From a bacterium (GTDB lineage: Bacteria > Bacillota > Bacilli > Lactobacillales > Streptococcaceae), in contig CAJNCP010000018.1 in the NCBI GenBank assembly GCA_905221295.1, positions 1 to 19,605 on the forward strand: a DNA stretch of 19,605 nucleotides, in the 5' to 3' direction. Positions 15,300-19,605 of the stretch are shown here, in pieces; the stretch's first letter is position 1; every line of letters starts with the position of its first letter. The position numbers were made by a program, and so were the translations under genes. The notes below the pieces were generated by a model that had not been told where the DNA came from, searched no databases, and was given only the letters and a program-made list of their open reading frames with translations.

Positions 15300-15316
15300 C
15301 TTTGAAAGAGTATACT
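15288..15316 (+). promoter_or_regulatory. pyrK-pyrD promoter overlapping the gloA terminator
   Basis: TTGACT (15288-15293) lies in the 3' arm of the gloA terminator; TATACT is at 15311-15316 with a 17-base spacer. Transcription would begin near 15323, right before the PyrR box. Confidence 0.8.
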
Positions 15317-15327
15317 AATACAAATTT

Positions 15328-15465
15328 AACCTTTAAGGGGAGTCCAGAGAGACTCACAAGGTGTCAGATAAAAGGGATAGGGGGTTCTCTGTGGGGACTT
15401 TTTAAGTGTGCGCATGAGTTCTGTCCTATCCTAACTGAGGCCTTGCAATTGCAAGGTCTTTTCTT
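15328..15465 (+). promoter_or_regulatory. PyrR-dependent attenuator
   Basis: The PyrR-binding element lies at 15328-15362 with the diagnostic core AGTCCAGAGAGACT and a trailing ACAAGG. An antiterminator can form between GGATAGG (15375-15381) and CCTATCC (15425-15431). The terminator is GGCCTTGC (15439-15446) with GCAAGGTC (15451-15458) and a T-rich tail. With UMP bound, PyrR stabilises the anti-antiterminator, so transcription stops when pyrimidines are plentiful. The box segment TTTAAGGGGA (15332-15341) is also complementary to TCCCCTTAAA (15473-15482) just before the pyrK ribosome binding site. Confidence 0.9.
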
Positions 15466-15499
15466 TATCTGGTCCCCTTAAATTTAAGGAGGAAAAGTC

Positions 15500-17249
<1,750 letters not shown>

Positions 17250-17295
17250 TTTAGACCTTTCTTATCGTTAACAAGACATAGAATCTTCATCAATT

Positions 17296-17328
17296 TGTAA
17301 TATTTCCGTTAGTCAACTATGTTACAAT
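17296..17328 (+). promoter_or_regulatory. lytB promoter with extended -10 and a possible WalR half-site
   Basis: TG-T-TACAAT (17320-17328) is an extended -10 element about 50 bases before the lytB ATG, with no good -35. Just upstream, TGTAAT (17296-17301), five bases, then CGTTAG (17307-17312) partly fits the WalR/VicR pattern TGTWAH-N5-TGTWAH (the second half fits four of six). Pneumococcal lytB is known to be influenced by WalRK, so activation here is plausible but unproven. Confidence 0.5.
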
Positions 17329-17380
17329 AGGTTTTATAAAATAGTAATAGTGTAGATAGTTTTCTACTGAGGAGAATAAA

Positions 17381-19405
17381 ATGAAGAAGATACTACTTGC
17401 AAGTACTGTCGTTCTTTCTATGGCAGGATTTGCAAAGACATCTGTATATGCTGAAGAATCTCAGATTACGAAAAAAACTCAGACCTCAGATGTAGTCGAG
17501 AAAAAAGAGGAAGCTACTCCGAAAAAGGAAGTTCCTCAAGTGGAGCCCAAGAAAGAGCCGGTTGTAAAAGAGGAAAATTCTTCTAAAGATGACTCATCCA
17601 AAAAGGAAAAAAAAGAGGAAGTTATCAAGGAAGGTTGGCAGAAAGAACAAGGAAACTGGCGTTTTTATGAAAATAACCAGCCTGTCGTAAACTGGAAAAA
17701 AATTAGTGGTACTTGGTATTACTTTGATAAAAATGGCATTATGCTCAGTAATACTATAATTGATGATTACCTTGTCAAAGGTAACGGTGCTATGGCGGAA
17801 AACGATTGGGTGAAAATATCTGACAAGTGGTACTATGCTACAGCTTCAGGAAAGATTTCTCGCGACAAATGGGAAAAGATTGAAGGCGTCTGGTATTACT
17901 TTGATAAAGAAGGTGTCATGCTTAGTCGCACCATCTATAATGACTATCTCTTCCAAGGTAGTGGTGCCATGGCAGAAAACGATTGGGTGAAAATATCTGA
18001 CAAGTGGTATTATGCCACAGCTTCAGGAAAGATTTCTCGCGACAAATGGGAAAAGATTGAAGGCGTCTGGTATTACTTTGATAAAGAAGGTGTCATGCTT
18101 AGTCGCACCATCTATAATGACTATCTCTTCAAAGGTAGTGGTGCCATGGCAGAAAATGATTGGGTAAAAATTTCTGACAAGTGGTACCATGCAACAGCTT
18201 CAGGCAAGATTTCCCGCAATAAATGGGAAAAAATCAAAGGAACATGGTACTATTTTAATAGCGATGGTGTGATGGCAAGTAGCCAGTGGAAAAGTGATTA
18301 CTATCTGAAAGATAGTGGCGCTATGGCGGAAAAAGAGTGGATTTTTGATAAATCCTACAATAGCTGGTTCTACTTGAAATCAGGTGGGGCCTACGCTTCC
18401 CGTGAATGGATTGGATCATACTACCTTAAATCTGGTGGCTATATGGCCAAAAATGAATGGATTTTTGACAAAGATTACGATGCTTGGTACTATCTAAAAG
18501 ATGATGGTCGATATGTAACAGGTACTTTTACGATCAAAGGTAAAGAGTATTCCTTCCAGAATAATGGGAAGTGGATCACAGAGGCAAGATATTATAAAGT
18601 GAAACCAATTACTGCTTATGTCTATAGCGCTTCTGGTGAAAGATTGAGTTATGTATCGCAAGGAACCATAGTTTCACTTGGGGATGCCCAATCTAAAAAA
18701 GATAGTCAAATACCAGTCAATATTTCTGGTTTATCAGGCTTCATGAATAAAAGTGATTTAGTAGCTATTGATAAAGACAGTGAATTTGTCCCTCATTATA
18801 CAAGCGATGGCAAGTATTTTTACCATGAGTTATCACCTTATGTGAGTCTCCGTGTTGCGCCACATAGCTCAGCTATGACTATTGGTAAGAAATATTATTC
18901 AACTGATGGAATTCATTTTGATGGCTTCACCATTGAAAATCCCTTCCTCTTTAGAAATTTGACTAAGCCAAGTAATTACAGCGCAGCTGAATTGGATAAA
19001 ATTTATTCTTTGATGAATATTCGGGATAGTCGCCTCGCTGGTAAGGGAGCTGTTTTTAAGGAAGCTGAGGAACGATATGGTGTAAATGCCCTTTATCTGA
19101 TGGCGCATAGTGCACTTGAGAGTGCTTGGGGACGGAGCCAGATTGCCAAGGATAAGAATAACTTCTTTGGAATTGCAGCTTATGATTCGAGCCCATATAC
19201 CTCGGCCAAGAAATTTGATGATGTGGATAAGGGAATCCTCGGCGCGGCTAAGTGGATTCGTGAGAACTACATCGATCGTGGACGAGATCACCTTGGAAAC
19301 AAAGCTTCTGGTATGAATGTACGCTATGCTTCTGACCCATACTGGGGGGAAAAAATAGCTAGTATCATGATGACCATCAATAGCAAACTTGGTGGGAAAG
19401 ACTAA
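17381..19405 (+). CDS. lytB: LytB-type choline-binding endo-beta-N-acetylglucosaminidase
   Basis: LytB is a secreted murein hydrolase that cleaves septal peptidoglycan so daughter cells separate; it is held on the wall through choline on teichoic acids. The 674 residues show a signal peptide (MKKILLASTVVLSMAGFAKTSVYA, cleavage near 24), a Lys/Glu/Pro-rich linker (28-83), choline-binding repeats (about 84-400, WYYFDKEG-type aromatic repeats) and a carboxyl module with SH3-like and WW-like parts (about 402-530) and a GH73 domain (about 530-674). The catalytic acid is E580 in HSALESAWGRS, with NNFFGIAAYDSSPY and YASDPYWGEKIASIM behind it. GAGGAG precedes the ATG. It is a single-gene unit, and no terminator is visible before the IS remnant. 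Confidence 0.96.
   Translation: MKKILLASTVVLSMAGFAKTSVYAEESQITKKTQTSDVVEKKEEATPKKEVPQVEPKKEPVVKEENSSKDDSSKKEKKEEVIKEGWQKEQGNWRFYENNQPVVNWKKISGTWYYFDKNGIMLSNTIIDDYLVKGNGAMAENDWVKISDKWYYATASGKISRDKWEKIEGVWYYFDKEGVMLSRTIYNDYLFQGSGAMAENDWVKISDKWYYATASGKISRDKWEKIEGVWYYFDKEGVMLSRTIYNDYLFKGSGAMAENDWVKISDKWYHATASGKISRNKWEKIKGTWYYFNSDGVMASSQWKSDYYLKDSGAMAEKEWIFDKSYNSWFYLKSGGAYASREWIGSYYLKSGGYMAKNEWIFDKDYDAWYYLKDDGRYVTGTFTIKGKEYSFQNNGKWITEARYYKVKPITAYVYSASGERLSYVSQGTIVSLGDAQSKKDSQIPVNISGLSGFMNKSDLVAIDKDSEFVPHYTSDGKYFYHELSPYVSLRVAPHSSAMTIGKKYYSTDGIHFDGFTIENPFLFRNLTKPSNYSAAELDKIYSLMNIRDSRLAGKGAVFKEAEERYGVNALYLMAHSALESAWGRSQIAKDKNNFFGIAAYDSSPYTSAKKFDDVDKGILGAAKWIRENYIDRGRDHLGNKASGMNVRYASDPYWGEKIASIMMTINSKLGGKD
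17792..18145 (+). repeat. Two near-identical 177-bp tandem repeats within lytB
   Basis: Units 17792-17968 and 17969-18145 differ at only about four bases. Each encodes 59 residues (MAENDWVKISDKWYYATASG ... NDYLFxGSGA), that is, a block of choline-binding repeats. A third, more diverged copy follows from 18146. The near identity at synonymous sites points to recent duplication or gene conversion. Confidence 0.93.
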
Positions 19406-19428
19406 CTAAATGGTGCTATGTGGTAATA

Positions 19429-19605
19429 TATTTCCCAAAACAATTAGGCATTATACTAAAAGCAAGGATTTAGTTCTGTATTGCACCGGACTAAGTCCTT
19501 TTCTACCATTTGTCAAGCATATCAAGGTATTCGATAAAAAATAGTTTGAGTTTCATAGTCCAACTAAGGAAATTGTCTTTTTTAAACTAAAGTTTAGTGT
19601 AAAAA
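19429..19605 (-). mobile_element. Second IS3-family right-end remnant, opposite orientation
   Basis: On the minus strand, codons from 19501 down to 19451 read KGLSPVQYRTKSLLLV and stop, the same OrfB carboxyl end as at the left edge. Directly inside (19451-19429) the minus strand reads TGCCTAATTGTTTTGGG, a degenerate form of the terminal repeat at 155-179. The remainder to 19605 is the shared outer repeat. The element is truncated by the window edge or by decay, and it lies 24 bases after the lytB stop. Confidence 0.65.
19464..19605. repeat. Right arm of the 142-bp terminal inverted repeat
   Basis: This is the reverse complement of bases 1-142 with four mismatches; similarity stops abruptly at 19463 and at 143. 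Both arms end at the same outer base, suggesting that the window is a contig ended by a multi-copy repeat. Confidence 0.95.

Noticed and set aside
18899..19291. 130-aa minus-strand ORF inside lytB
   Set aside because: Antisense to the GH73 domain, with no ribosome binding site or recognisable family.

Overview
The window looks like chromosomal DNA of a mitis-group Streptococcus (S. mitis / S. oralis / S. pneumoniae lineage). The support is low G+C, strong AAGGAGG-type ribosome binding sites, a choline-binding LytB-type glucosaminidase, a ComX (sigma-X) cin-box in front of comEA-comEC, and a gene order from ald through lytB that, from memory, matches the pneumococcal ald - acetyltransferase - celA - celB - ABC transporter - infC - rpmI - rplT - gloA - pyrK - pyrD - lytB neighbourhood. 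No database search was run.

Layout. 1-1190: decayed mobile-element DNA (an IS3-family right end, a broken phage-like small ORF, a possible 71-codon membrane peptide, short repeats). 1101-2189: an IS30-family insertion sequence with a full-length transposase. 2206-5640: an alanine T-box operon (promoter, T-box leader, LURP-one-related protein, alaS, terminator). 5641-6290: a gene-poor stretch with a decayed ORF on the minus strand. 6292-7577: ald on the minus strand with its own promoter and terminator. 7588-8247: a GNAT acetyltransferase. 8256-11157: the comEA-comEC DNA-uptake operon. 11201-13402: a frameshifted small exported peptide gene followed by an ABC ATPase/permease pair. 13456-14853: infC-rpmI-rplT with a long structured leader, an attenuator and an AUA start codon for IF3. 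14873-15299: gloA. 15288-17249: pyrK-pyrD(B) behind a PyrR-type attenuator. 17296-19405: lytB. 19429-19605: another IS3-family end.

The first and last 142 bases are an inverted pair (138/142 matching), so unique chromosomal DNA sits between two oppositely oriented copies of one repeat. This looks like the kind of place where a draft contig ends, and it would also be a substrate for inversion.

Regulation is unusually readable here. Promoters with 17-bp spacers precede the alaS, ald, GNAT, ABC, infC and pyr units and the small membrane peptide. Three RNA-based controls are visible (T-box with GCU specifier, infC leader attenuator, PyrR attenuator). Two terminators overlap or abut the next promoter (GNAT/comEA and gloA/pyr). 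I found no convincing wholly new system. The most worthwhile leads are the LURP-one protein inside the tRNA-Ala T-box operon, the decayed bacteriocin-like peptide gene in front of an intact ABC exporter, the divergent metal motif of ComEC, the AUA start of infC, the nearly identical 177-bp repeats in lytB, and the inverted repeat ends.
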